Source of the DNA: a virus
DNA: 29,471 bases
Reading direction: 5' to 3' (one strand)
Virus record (IMG/VR): IMGVR_UViG_3300048550_000035
Location: 1-29,471 of that record
The translations under genes were made by a program, and so were the position numbers. Shown in pieces: positions 12,788 to 19,518 of this stretch (position 1 is its first letter; each line of letters starts with the position of its first letter). The notes beneath the pieces were generated by a model. It searched no databases and had not been told where the DNA came from. It saw only the letters and a program-made list of their open reading frames with translations.

Positions 12788-13567
12788 ATGGCAACAAGAG
12801 GAGTAGCTAAAGGGCTTAAAAAATACAAAAGCAAAAAACTAACAGGTAGAGCCAAAGGTTCTACAATGCAGAAGAAGCAACAGGATCAGCGTATAAATAA
12901 AAACGTAGGTAAAGCAGGTTCTAACGAAAGTATGGGAACGAAGGGATCTTTCTATCGTGTGCTTTCATCTAAAAAGGCAGGTACTGTTCAGGGTAAAGTA
13001 TCAAAGGCTAGAGAAGATAAGATAATGAAGACAGGTAAAACTTCTAAATCTTCTGAACAAAAGGAAGCTATTAAAGAACGTAAAGCCATTGAAGCTGTAC
13101 CAACAGAACTTAGTAAGGTTAGAAGACAGATAGAAAAACTTATGAAGATAAGTAAGCTGACAGACTCGGAACGCAAACTACTAGAGAAGCTACGTGCTAA
13201 AAGAGATGCGTTGCAAGATAAAGGCAAGAAAAGACAGGGCGTAGGAAGTAAAAAAGTAAAAGTAGCTTCCCCTAGTGGTCGAGGTAAAACTATTACTGTA
13301 GGCGGTAGAGAAGCCAAAGATGCAGCACGTTCTAGATTAAATCAAGGTGTTAGTACTGACGCTAAGAATCGTAGGCTGAAAGAAGCTAGAGAGAAAAAAG
13401 AAGCAGCTGTAAAGAAAGCTGAAGATGCAAAAAAAGCAGCTAAAGCTAGGTTTGATAGCCTCATATCTAAATTTAACGAAAAAGCACCTAGAGGTAAAAA
13501 GATTCAAAGAGCTAAGAAATTTACAGGTGCTAGAAAAACAGCATACGAAAAAAGAAAGGGTAAATAA
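12788..13567 (+). CDS. very basic, Lys-rich protein
   Basis: This 259-residue protein is dominated by Lys, Arg and Ala. Its N-terminus, MATRGVAKGLKK, is nearly repeated by the protein at 17172 (MAIRGIAKGLKK). A coiled-coil-prone stretch lies at about 104-140 (ELSKVRRQIEKLMKISKLTD) and another at about 195-225. GGAG precedes the ATG. Nucleic-acid condensation or an internal virion role is possible; no family is recognised. Confidence 0.65.
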   Translation: MATRGVAKGLKKYKSKKLTGRAKGSTMQKKQQDQRINKNVGKAGSNESMGTKGSFYRVLSSKKAGTVQGKVSKAREDKIMKTGKTSKSSEQKEAIKERKAIEAVPTELSKVRRQIEKLMKISKLTDSERKLLEKLRAKRDALQDKGKKRQGVGSKKVKVASPSGRGKTITVGGREAKDAARSRLNQGVSTDAKNRRLKEAREKKEAAVKKAEDAKKAAKARFDSLISKFNEKAPRGKKIQRAKKFTGARKTAYEKRKGK

Positions 13568-13569
13568 TC

Positions 13570-13902
13570 ATGCCAAGCAGTAGAGTAAAGTCAATGACTA
13601 AAGCAGAGTTTAATAAACTCAGCAATAAACAAATAGCAAATCTATCAAATGATGATGCCTCATATTTAATGAGCAAGTTTATGAAAGGATTTGCAGGTGG
13701 TGATGAGAGTGACATATCCATGCGAAGAAAAGGTGGCATGGCTGAAAAAGCTAAAGTAGGTAAGTACGCCTATGGTGGTATGTCAAAGAAAGCCAAGGTC
13801 GGTAAGTATGGTCATGGTGGTATGTCAATGGCAGGCGTAAGTTCTGCAGGTAAACGTAAAGGACATACCGATATGCGTAAGGGTGGCATGTTTAAAAAAT
13901 GA
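13570..13902 (+). CDS. small protein with KAKVGKY-x-x-GGMS repeats
   Basis: This 110-residue protein has an N-terminal helical part (SMTKAEFNKLSNKQIANLSN). Its C-terminal half carries repeated KAKVGKYAYGGMS and KAKVGKYGHGGMS modules and ends KGGMFKK. Repeats of Gly-Gly-Met with Lys are shared with other basic proteins of this cluster. AAAGGG lies before the ATG. Function unknown. Confidence 0.65.
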   Translation: MPSSRVKSMTKAEFNKLSNKQIANLSNDDASYLMSKFMKGFAGGDESDISMRRKGGMAEKAKVGKYAYGGMSKKAKVGKYGHGGMSMAGVSSAGKRKGHTDMRKGGMFKK

Positions 13903-14141
13903 TTACGCCTGAAAAGTTAGACGCTTGGCGTATTGTACCAAGGGCGTTGATACTAGCTTATATGATTGTCTTTTACCAAACGTGTAATTGGTTTATGAAT
14001 CTATCTGATCCTAACAACGCACAGGCAGGATTTGTGTCTGTCGTTGTGGGAGCAGGTGCCGCTTGGTTTGGGCTGTATGTTAATGGTGGAAAGTCTAGAG
14101 TAGAGGTTTCATCTAGAGTAGAGCAAAGGGAGACTATATAA
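13899..14141 (+). CDS. two-pass membrane protein, holin-like
   Basis: This is an 80-residue protein. Hydrophobic segments lie at about residues 13-33 (IVPRALILAYMIVFYQTCNW) and 43-62 (GFVSVVVGAGAAWFGLYVNG), with a polar, charged tail. The size and the place among lysis genes fit a holin or holin-like protein. The start overlaps the previous stop (ATGA). Confidence 0.65.
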   Translation: MITPEKLDAWRIVPRALILAYMIVFYQTCNWFMNLSDPNNAQAGFVSVVVGAGAAWFGLYVNGGKSRVEVSSRVEQRETI

Positions 14142-14281
14142 TGTGGGGAAGAGTAGTAAGTTTTTTTAGTGAGCGTGGTGAAGGTACTGCGTGGGATTTA
14201 GATTACGGCAAAATTATAATTATAGCTTTGTGTATTTACATAGCTGTAATGGTTAGTGGTTGTCATTCAATAGGTGCTTAA
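14141..14281 (+). CDS. 46-residue membrane peptide with lipobox-like end
   Basis: The peptide starts MWGRVVSFFSERGEGTAWDL and has one hydrophobic segment (KIIIIALCIYIAVMVSGC). V-S-G-C is lipobox-like, but it lies near the C-terminus, so lipid modification is doubtful. It overlaps both neighbours through TAATG junctions, which supports it being translated. Confidence 0.55.
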   Translation: MWGRVVSFFSERGEGTAWDLDYGKIIIIALCIYIAVMVSGCHSIGA

Positions 14282-14499
14282 TGAATAGCATGAAACATAT
14301 AACAGTAATGATTCTAGCTTTAGGTCTGATGGGTTTATTAGGACTTATTGTTGTAGATGAATTTATGATGGCTACAGAGCATGGTGGTAAATTCGATGAG
14401 GGCATCTTAGCCCTACTGAATAATGCTCTTGTAGGTATTGTAGGTATCGTGGCAGGGTATGTCACAGGAAGTAATAGTAAAGGATGTAACTGCAAATGA
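14281..14499 (+). CDS. two-pass membrane protein, holin candidate
   Basis: This is a 72-residue protein. Hydrophobic segments are at about 6-26 (HITVMILALGLMGLLGLIVV) and 46-63 (LLNNALVGIVGIVAGYVTG), followed by a short tail with two cysteines (CNCK). The ATG at 14281 overlaps the previous stop; an inner ATG at 14290 is also possible. Two segments, small size and a polar tail fit a class II holin. Confidence 0.6.
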   Translation: MNSMKHITVMILALGLMGLLGLIVVDEFMMATEHGGKFDEGILALLNNALVGIVGIVAGYVTGSNSKGCNCK

Positions 14500-14600
14500 T
14501 AAACTCACCTAAATGGCCTTATCCAATTCCTTGTCCATCTTGTAAGACTCATGTAGAATGCAGAGATGGCAATAAGTGCAAAACTTACGATAAGGAGTAG
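14496..14600 (+). CDS. 34-residue zinc-ribbon-like peptide
   Basis: The peptide starts MINSPKWPYPIPCPSCKTHV and has four cysteines (CPSC, then C-x5-C), a minimal zinc-binding pattern. The ATG overlaps the upstream stop by four bases. The cysteine spacing and coupling support a real gene. Confidence 0.5.
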   Translation: MINSPKWPYPIPCPSCKTHVECRDGNKCKTYDKE

Positions 14601-14602
14601 GT

Positions 14603-14857
14603 ATGGCTATGGCCTTAAAAAAACCAACACCAATTCAAAAGGGATTAAAAAAGTTACCGACTACTGTACGTAATAAAATGGGATACATGAAGAAAGGTGG
14701 ATCTGTTAAAAAGAAATCAGGATCTAAACCTAGCAATCCTAAACTATATGCGTCAGTTAAATCTGAAGCTAAAAAAAAGTTTAAAGTATATCCAAGTGCC
14801 TATGCTAATGCTTGGCTTGTAAAAACTTACAAGTCACGTGGCGGTGGTTATGCGTAA
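14603..14857 (+). CDS. small basic conserved phage protein (YPSAYANAWLVKTYKSRGG type)
   Basis: This is an 84-residue protein. The conserved C-terminal part reads KLYASVKSEAKKKFKVYPS, then AYANAWLVKTYKSRGGGY, a segment I recall from phage and large DNA virus proteins of unknown function. The N-terminus is basic with QKGLKKLP. AAGGAG is correctly spaced before the ATG at 14603. Confidence 0.7.
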   Translation: MAMALKKPTPIQKGLKKLPTTVRNKMGYMKKGGSVKKKSGSKPSNPKLYASVKSEAKKKFKVYPSAYANAWLVKTYKSRGGGYA

Positions 14858-15104
14858 GGCCCTTAAAAAGGGCGGCCTAACTAAATGGTTTGCTGAAGAT
14901 TGGCGAGATGTAAAGACAGGTAAGAAGTGTGGTCGGTCTGGTAAGAAAGACAAAGGTAGACCATACCCTGCCTGTAGACCTGCTGCTGTAGCTAAAAAGA
15001 TTACTAAGTCTGAAGCGAGTAAGAAGACAGGCCCTAAAAGAGTTAAGTGGTCTGTAACTGCATCAGGAAAAAAGAGGAGAAGCACCAGTGCCAAAAAAGG
15101 GTAG
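14850..15104 (+). CDS. small basic conserved phage protein (GGLTKWFAEDWRDV type)
   Basis: This is an 84-residue protein. GGLTKWFAEDWRDVKTGKKC and RPYPACRPAA resemble a viral domain of unknown function (DUF5872 is my tentative recollection). Two cysteines may pair or bind metal. The ATG at 14850 overlaps the previous gene by eight bases; a GTG at 14838 is an alternative. The tail is Lys/Ser-rich. Confidence 0.65.
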   Translation: MRKALKKGGLTKWFAEDWRDVKTGKKCGRSGKKDKGRPYPACRPAAVAKKITKSEASKKTGPKRVKWSVTASGKKRRSTSAKKG

Positions 15105-15372
15105 CATGAAAGGACACACAATAGGTGGTGGACACAAACGTCCTACCAAGTCAGGTGCAGGTATGACAGCTAAAGGGGTAGCTAAATATCGTAAAGATAA
15201 CCCTGGTTCAAAGTTAAAGACTGCAGTAACAGAATCTAAACCCACAGGTAAGAGAGCTACCCGAAGAAAGTCTTATTGTGCTAGATCTGCAGGACAAATG
15301 AAGAAGTTTCCTAAAGCAGCTAAAGATCCAAATAGTAGATTAAGACAAGCAAGGAGAAGATGGAAGTGTTAA
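15088..15372 (+). CDS. small basic conserved phage protein (TAKGVAKYR...CARSAGQMKK type)
   Basis: This 94-residue protein includes GAGMTAKGVAKYRKDNPGSK, KRATRRKSYCARSAGQMKK and a C-terminal DPNSRLRQARRRWKC. The same order of segments occurs in viral proteins I tentatively recall as DUF6321. The GTG at 15088 has AGGAG before it; the ATG at 15106 is possible. It overlaps the upstream gene by 17 bases. Confidence 0.65.
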   Translation: MPKKGSMKGHTIGGGHKRPTKSGAGMTAKGVAKYRKDNPGSKLKTAVTESKPTGKRATRRKSYCARSAGQMKKFPKAAKDPNSRLRQARRRWKC

Positions 15373-15459
15373 ATGATTACAACTTTTATCATTATATATT
15401 ATGTAGCGTTAGTTTATATGGTAGCAGTATTAGCTTGGATATGGTTATTTGATGATTAG
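15373..15459 (+). CDS. 28-residue transmembrane peptide
   Basis: The peptide is MITTFIIIYYVALVYMVAVL plus AWIWLFDD, almost wholly one membrane segment. The ATG begins immediately after the previous stop, and the end overlaps the 3TM holin-like gene. Such peptides are common in phage lysis regions; the function is unknown. Confidence 0.45.
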   Translation: MITTFIIIYYVALVYMVAVLAWIWLFDD

Positions 15460-15820
15460 TGGATTAACAACAATACTAAGTTCAGTCGGTGGACTCGCAA
15501 CATCTTGGATAGATGGGAAGACTGCGGTACAAAAGGCTGAAGCACAGATTCGTATGAAGGAAGCAACAGGTGAAATTGATTGGGAGCTTGCTGCTATAAG
15601 AGCGACACAAAATTCGTGGAAAGATGAATGGTTAACTATAATTTTTACACTACCATTAATCCTTTCATTCTGTGGTGATTGGGGAAGACAGATCGTGCAT
15701 GATGGGTTTCTTTCACTGCAACAGATGCCTGATTGGTATCAGATAAGCTTGGGAGCGATAGTGGCCGCATCGTTTGGGATACGATCTGTGAGTAAGTTTT
15801 TTGGTAGAAAAAGTAAGTAA
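15452..15820 (+). CDS. 3TM-type holin-like membrane protein (GTA_holin_3TM-like)
   Basis: This is a 122-residue protein. An amphipathic N-terminus (LTTILSSVGGLATSWIDGKT) is followed by a soluble helix with AQIRMKEATGEIDWELAAIR. Hydrophobic segments follow at about 58-75 (WLTIIFTLPLILSFCGDW) and 96-114, with PDWYQISLGAIVAASFGIRS. The W-K-D-E-W...P-D-W-Y-Q pattern resembles the holin family named for gene-transfer-agent release. It lies in the lysis cluster upstream of the endolysin. Confidence 0.7.
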   Translation: MISGLTTILSSVGGLATSWIDGKTAVQKAEAQIRMKEATGEIDWELAAIRATQNSWKDEWLTIIFTLPLILSFCGDWGRQIVHDGFLSLQQMPDWYQISLGAIVAASFGIRSVSKFFGRKSK

Positions 15821-16022
15821 CATTATATTATACATAGTGTTAATACTATTTATAAATTTTTTTATAATGATGTTGTTGGCTGTTATTATTGATATGAATG
15901 GCTATGGAGATTATTTAGTTTGGAATGAAAAGAAAAATGCATTTGGATTATATCTAGTACTATTACCAATGGTGTCTTATTATGTCTACAGAAAAAAAGC
16001 ATTTAATCTCGTACAAGCCTGA
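15801..16022 (+). CDS. two-pass membrane protein, uncertain start
   Basis: This frame of up to 73 residues has two hydrophobic segments (IILYIVLILFINFFIMMLLA and FGLYLVLLPMVSYYVY). The only start near the front is a TTG at 15801 without a clear ribosome site; later GTG or ATG starts would remove part of the first segment. It overlaps both neighbours in other frames. Confidence 0.4.
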   Translation: MVEKVSNIILYIVLILFINFFIMMLLAVIIDMNGYGDYLVWNEKKNAFGLYLVLLPMVSYYVYRKKAFNLVQA

Positions 16023-16194
16023 ATACATAGGCAATAGAAGATACCCACTAGAAAGCTTGAAGCACACAAGCCAGTGGGTAAAGAAAAGGAAAGAAGAACA
16101 TGAGTTATACATTAAGTTCAAGAAGCTTGAGCAAATTAGAAGGCGTACACGAATCCTTAGTGAGTATCGTAAAAGAAGCAATAACCCTGACTAA
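15982..16194 (+). CDS. small basic helical protein, uncertain
   Basis: The frame gives 70 residues rich in Lys, Arg and Glu (SQWVKKRKEEHELYIKFKKL) with helix-forming composition. It overlaps the endolysin by 95 bases and the membrane gene by 41 bases. No ribosome site is evident. It is kept because it covers the otherwise empty 16023-16099 stretch. Confidence 0.35.
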   Translation: MSTEKKHLISYKPEYIGNRRYPLESLKHTSQWVKKRKEEHELYIKFKKLEQIRRRTRILSEYRKRSNNPD

Positions 16195-16573
16195 GGTAGA
16201 CTTTGGAGTGATTTGCGGCACCCGGACACACAGTGAACAAGCTGCGTTAGTTCAGTCAGGTGCATCGAAAACAATGAATAGCAAACACATGATACAAGCA
16301 TCTACAGGTAAGTCACATGCTGTGGATCTTATGGCCTACATTGGTTCAAGGGGAAGTTGGGAATTAAATCTGTATGATGATATTGCTGATGCAATCAAAG
16401 CTGCGGCAGTTATACAGGGTCATCCTGTAACATGGGGTGGTGCATGGCACAAGAAACTTAATGATTGGAAAGACACATCTGAAGAATTGATGAATGAGTA
16501 TATTGATTTGCGGCGTAGCCAAGGTAGAAAACCTTTTATAGATGGCCCCCATTTTCAATTGGAGATAAACTAA
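16100..16573 (+). CDS. M15-family peptidase endolysin
   Basis: This is a 157-residue protein. It resembles L-Ala-D-Glu or D-Ala-D-Ala carboxypeptidase-type endolysins that cut peptidoglycan stem peptides. Visible features are ICGTRTHSEQAALVQSGASK with the conserved Arg, GKSHAVDLMAYIG with zinc ligands H73 and D76, TWGGAW, and the final DGPHFQLE with the third zinc ligand H151. A purine-rich site (AAGGAAAG) precedes the ATG. Together with the holin-like genes just upstream it forms the main lysis unit. Confidence 0.88.
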   Translation: MSYTLSSRSLSKLEGVHESLVSIVKEAITLTKVDFGVICGTRTHSEQAALVQSGASKTMNSKHMIQASTGKSHAVDLMAYIGSRGSWELNLYDDIADAIKAAAVIQGHPVTWGGAWHKKLNDWKDTSEELMNEYIDLRRSQGRKPFIDGPHFQLEIN

Positions 16574-16800
16574 TGGGATTATGGTTGCCAATAATACTAC
16601 TATGTTCTGCACCCTATGCAGAAAGTTGTGTAGTAATAACAGGAAATGAGTTAGTAAAAACAAAAGAACAATGTTTTGCAAACTCAGTAGGCAAAGCAAA
16701 GATTGCTATGAAGAGTCCTCAAGTCTTTCAGGCTAAACCAATGTGTCAAGTTGTACCTAATATAGTATTACCAGAAGAAGCAAAAGGAAAAGATATATAA
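16573..16800 (+). CDS. small exported Cys-containing protein
   Basis: This 75-residue protein has an N-terminal signal-like segment (MGLWLPIILLCSAPYAESC). Cysteines in SCVV, EQCF and MCQV could form disulfides in the periplasm. It overlaps the endolysin and the small terminase gene through TAATG-type junctions. A spanin-like or endolysin-accessory role is conceivable from position, but no family is recognised. Confidence 0.6.
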   Translation: MGLWLPIILLCSAPYAESCVVITGNELVKTKEQCFANSVGKAKIAMKSPQVFQAKPMCQVVPNIVLPEEAKGKDI

Positions 16801-17168
16801 TGGCTAGACAGTTAACTGAAATGCAACAACGTTTTCTTGATGTTCTGTTTGAAGAAGCAGGTGGTAATGTTGTTACCGCTAAAAAACTTGCAGGGTATTC
16901 TGAGTCAAGCAGTACTAGCGATATTACCAAGGGCTTAAAGGATGAAATCCTAGAAGCGACACAGCTATACTTAGCACGTAACGCACCACAAGCTGCCGTT
17001 GCGATTGCAGGTAGTTTATCTGATCCTACACAACTGGGTATAAGAGATAAGCTGTCAGCAGCTAAAGAGCTATTAGATCGTACAGGTTTAATTAAAACCG
17101 AGAAGGTACAGGTTGAAGCAAGTGGTGGGGTTATATTAATGCCACCTAAGAATAATGAAGAGGATTAA
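16800..17168 (+). CDS. terS: terminase small subunit
   Basis: This 122-residue protein should recognise the packaging start and hand DNA to the large subunit. The N-terminal part has the terminase-small HTH layout: LTEMQQRFLDVLFEEAGGN, then TAKKLAGYSESSSTSDITKG. A central helix (LYLARNAPQAAVAIAG) and AAKELLDRTGL follow, and the tail is polar. The layout matches phage small terminases, and the large subunit lies two genes downstream. Confidence 0.75.
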   Translation: MARQLTEMQQRFLDVLFEEAGGNVVTAKKLAGYSESSSTSDITKGLKDEILEATQLYLARNAPQAAVAIAGSLSDPTQLGIRDKLSAAKELLDRTGLIKTEKVQVEASGGVILMPPKNNEED

Positions 17169-17171
17169 TAA

Positions 17172-17684
17172 ATGGCGATACGAGGAATAGCAAAAGGGTT
17201 AAAAAAAGGTCTAAAGGGTAGGAAGCCCCTATCGGCAGTAGAGAAAAAAGCTAGAGAATTGAAACGTGCTAAGACAAAGACTCCTGCAACTTATGAATCG
17301 GAAGTAAAAAAAGTACGTCAGATGACTTTAACAGATGAAATGAGAAAAAGCAAATTAGCAAAACTTGCTGCAAAATATGGTAAACCTAAACCTAAAACGG
17401 CAATGACAGGTGGGCCTAGACCTGCACCTAAAAAGAAACCTATGGCAAAAGAACCCCCTGCAGTCGCATTGTCGATGGGAAAGGGTGGCCCTGATAAAGT
17501 AAGAGCATTGTACGCAGTGCAAGCTACAATCAGAGAGAAAGCTAAAAAAGCAGGAATGTCGGTAAAAAGATTTCGTCAGTTAAACCCGAATGATCCTAGT
17601 GTTAAAAAACTATATACGTTAAATAAAACTATTAAATACGAAGATGACGTACGTAAATTTAAACAAGCTAAAAAGAAAAAATGA
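17172..17684 (+). CDS. very basic protein related at its N-terminus to the 12788 protein
   Basis: This 170-residue protein starts MAIRGIAKGLKKGLKGRKP, close to MATRGVAKGLKK of the protein at 12788. The centre is Lys/Pro-rich (PRPAPKKKPMAKEPPA). The C-terminal part appears folded (LYAVQATIREKAKKAGMSVK; RQLNPNDPSVKKLYTLNKTI) and ends in poly-Lys. GAGG precedes the ATG. It sits between the terminase genes, so a DNA-binding packaging accessory is possible. Confidence 0.65.
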   Translation: MAIRGIAKGLKKGLKGRKPLSAVEKKARELKRAKTKTPATYESEVKKVRQMTLTDEMRKSKLAKLAAKYGKPKPKTAMTGGPRPAPKKKPMAKEPPAVALSMGKGGPDKVRALYAVQATIREKAKKAGMSVKRFRQLNPNDPSVKKLYTLNKTIKYEDDVRKFKQAKKKK

Positions 17685-18097
17685 ACCGATCATTAGGCAA
17701 ATGGAAGTTACCACAGCCTACCGATATTAAAGAAGATAATGAGTGGCAACCAATACCACGAATAGCTAGGACTATACCCTTTGGATATAAACAAGATGAA
17801 ACCGATCTTGAGTTACTTGTTCCTATAGAGGATCAACTAAATAAGTTAGAAATGGCACGTAAGTACGTAGACCAGTATTCATATAGAGAAGTATCAAACT
17901 GGCTTAGTAAAGAAACTGATAGGTACATTTCTCACGTAGGTTTGAGAAAAAGATTAGAGAATGAACGACAGCGTAAAAACAAAGCTAGAAGCCTACGCAA
18001 GTGGGCAGAGTATGCAGAAAAGGCGATCACCAAAGCGAAAGAGATCGAAGCCAAAAGAACAGGTGCAAGCGAAAGTACAGACCACGCCAGTAATTAA
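17681..18097 (+). CDS. conserved phage protein upstream of terminase large subunit
   Basis: This is a 138-residue protein. It contains ARTIPFGYKQDETDLELLVP, a helical YSYREVSNWLSKETDRYISH-VGLRKRL segment that looks like an HTH, and a long charged C-terminal helix. Genes of this type often lie directly before the large terminase in podovirus-like marine phages. A DNA-recognition role in packaging is plausible. The start overlaps the previous stop (ATGA); the end overlaps terL by 137 bases in another frame. Confidence 0.7.
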   Translation: MNRSLGKWKLPQPTDIKEDNEWQPIPRIARTIPFGYKQDETDLELLVPIEDQLNKLEMARKYVDQYSYREVSNWLSKETDRYISHVGLRKRLENERQRKNKARSLRKWAEYAEKAITKAKEIEAKRTGASESTDHASN

Positions 18098-19517
18098 AAG
18101 AGATGAGGTAAAGGTTCAAGAGAAACACAATGTAGTGTTTAAGCCTAACGAAGGGCCTCAAACTAATTTTTTAGCGAGTGGTGAACGAGAAGTTCTTTAT
18201 GGTGGAAGTGCAGGTGGCGGCAAGAGTTATGCAATGTTAGCTGATCCACTAAGGTATTTACAACACCCACAATTTAGTGGACTACTTTTACGACATACAA
18301 CAGAAGAACTTAGAGAACTTGTGTGGAAGTCACAAGAACTATACCCTAAAGTTATACCAAATATAAAATGGTCAGAGAGAAAAATGCAATGGGTTACACC
18401 TTCAGGTGGTAGATTGTGGTTCTCTTATTTAGATAGAGAAGAAGATGTATTACGTTATCAGGGTTTAGCATTTACATGGATAGGCTTTGACGAACTTACA
18501 CAGTGGCCTACACCTTTTGCTTGGAACTATTTAAGATCACGTTTACGTACTGCAAGTTCTAACTTACCTATCTTTATGAGAGCAACAACAAACCCCGGTG
18601 GAAGAGGGCATGCTTGGGTAAAGAAAATGTTTATTGATCCTGCACCTGCAGGTAATTCATTTTGGGCAACAGATATTGAAACAAATGAAACACTTAGTTA
18701 CCCCACAGGACATTCAAAAGAAGGTCAACCACTATTTAAACGCAGGTTTATTCCTGCGAGACTATTTGATAATCCTTATCTTGCAGAGCAAGGTGATTAC
18801 GAGTCTATGCTCTTGTCCTTGCCTGAACAACAAAGAAGACAACTTCTTGATGGAGATTGGGATATCAAAGAAGGTGCTGCGTTTACAGAGTTTAATCGTG
18901 ATATACATGTCATCGAACCTTTTGATATACCGACAGCTTGGACAAAGTTTCGGGCATGTGACTATGGATACGGAAGTAAATCTGCAGTTGTATGGTTTGC
19001 TATTTCTCCTGACGAGCAGCTTGTTGTATATAGGGAGTTGTATGTTTCCAAAGTATTAGCTACTGACTTAGCCGATATGATATTGGAGGTAGAACAACAT
19101 GACGGAACTATTAATTACGGTGTGCTTGATAGTTCTCTTTGGCATAGGCGTGGTGATACTGGCCCATCACTCGCAGAACAGATGATTCAAAGAGGATGTA
19201 GATGGAGGCCATCAGATAGGAGTAAGGGAAGTAGAGTAGCAGGTAAGAATGAAATACATAGACGATTACAAGTTGATGACTTTACAGAAGAACCAAGATT
19301 AGTATTTTTTAATAACTGTACAAATATAGTTTCTCAACTTCCCTCAATTCCTTTAGATAAAAAAAATTCAGAAGATATAGACACACAATCAGAAGATCAC
19401 TTGTATGATGCATTAAGATATGGTATAATGTCAAGACCACGATTTAGTATTTTTGACTATGAACCTAATAAACAAAATCATGGGCATCAGATAGCAGATC
19501 AAACATTTGGGTATTAA
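17961..19517 (+). CDS. terL: terminase large subunit
   Basis: This is the 518-residue packaging motor. Walker A is GGSAGGGKSY at 81-90. Walker B is FTWIGFDELTQW with D177 and E178. The nuclease domain shows D334 in ACDYGYGSK, D390 in GVLDSSLW and an acidic residue near 483 in EDHLYDALRYG, fitting an RNase H-fold nuclease. The first 60 residues are basic and not conserved-looking; starts at 18012 (ATG) or near 18063 (GTG) are possible and would shorten the long overlap with the upstream gene. The portal start follows one base after the stop. Confidence 0.93.
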   Translation: MNDSVKTKLEAYASGQSMQKRRSPKRKRSKPKEQVQAKVQTTPVIKRDEVKVQEKHNVVFKPNEGPQTNFLASGEREVLYGGSAGGGKSYAMLADPLRYLQHPQFSGLLLRHTTEELRELVWKSQELYPKVIPNIKWSERKMQWVTPSGGRLWFSYLDREEDVLRYQGLAFTWIGFDELTQWPTPFAWNYLRSRLRTASSNLPIFMRATTNPGGRGHAWVKKMFIDPAPAGNSFWATDIETNETLSYPTGHSKEGQPLFKRRFIPARLFDNPYLAEQGDYESMLLSLPEQQRRQLLDGDWDIKEGAAFTEFNRDIHVIEPFDIPTAWTKFRACDYGYGSKSAVVWFAISPDEQLVVYRELYVSKVLATDLADMILEVEQHDGTINYGVLDSSLWHRRGDTGPSLAEQMIQRGCRWRPSDRSKGSRVAGKNEIHRRLQVDDFTEEPRLVFFNNCTNIVSQLPSIPLDKKNSEDIDTQSEDHLYDALRYGIMSRPRFSIFDYEPNKQNHGHQIADQTFGY

Positions 19518-19518
19518 T

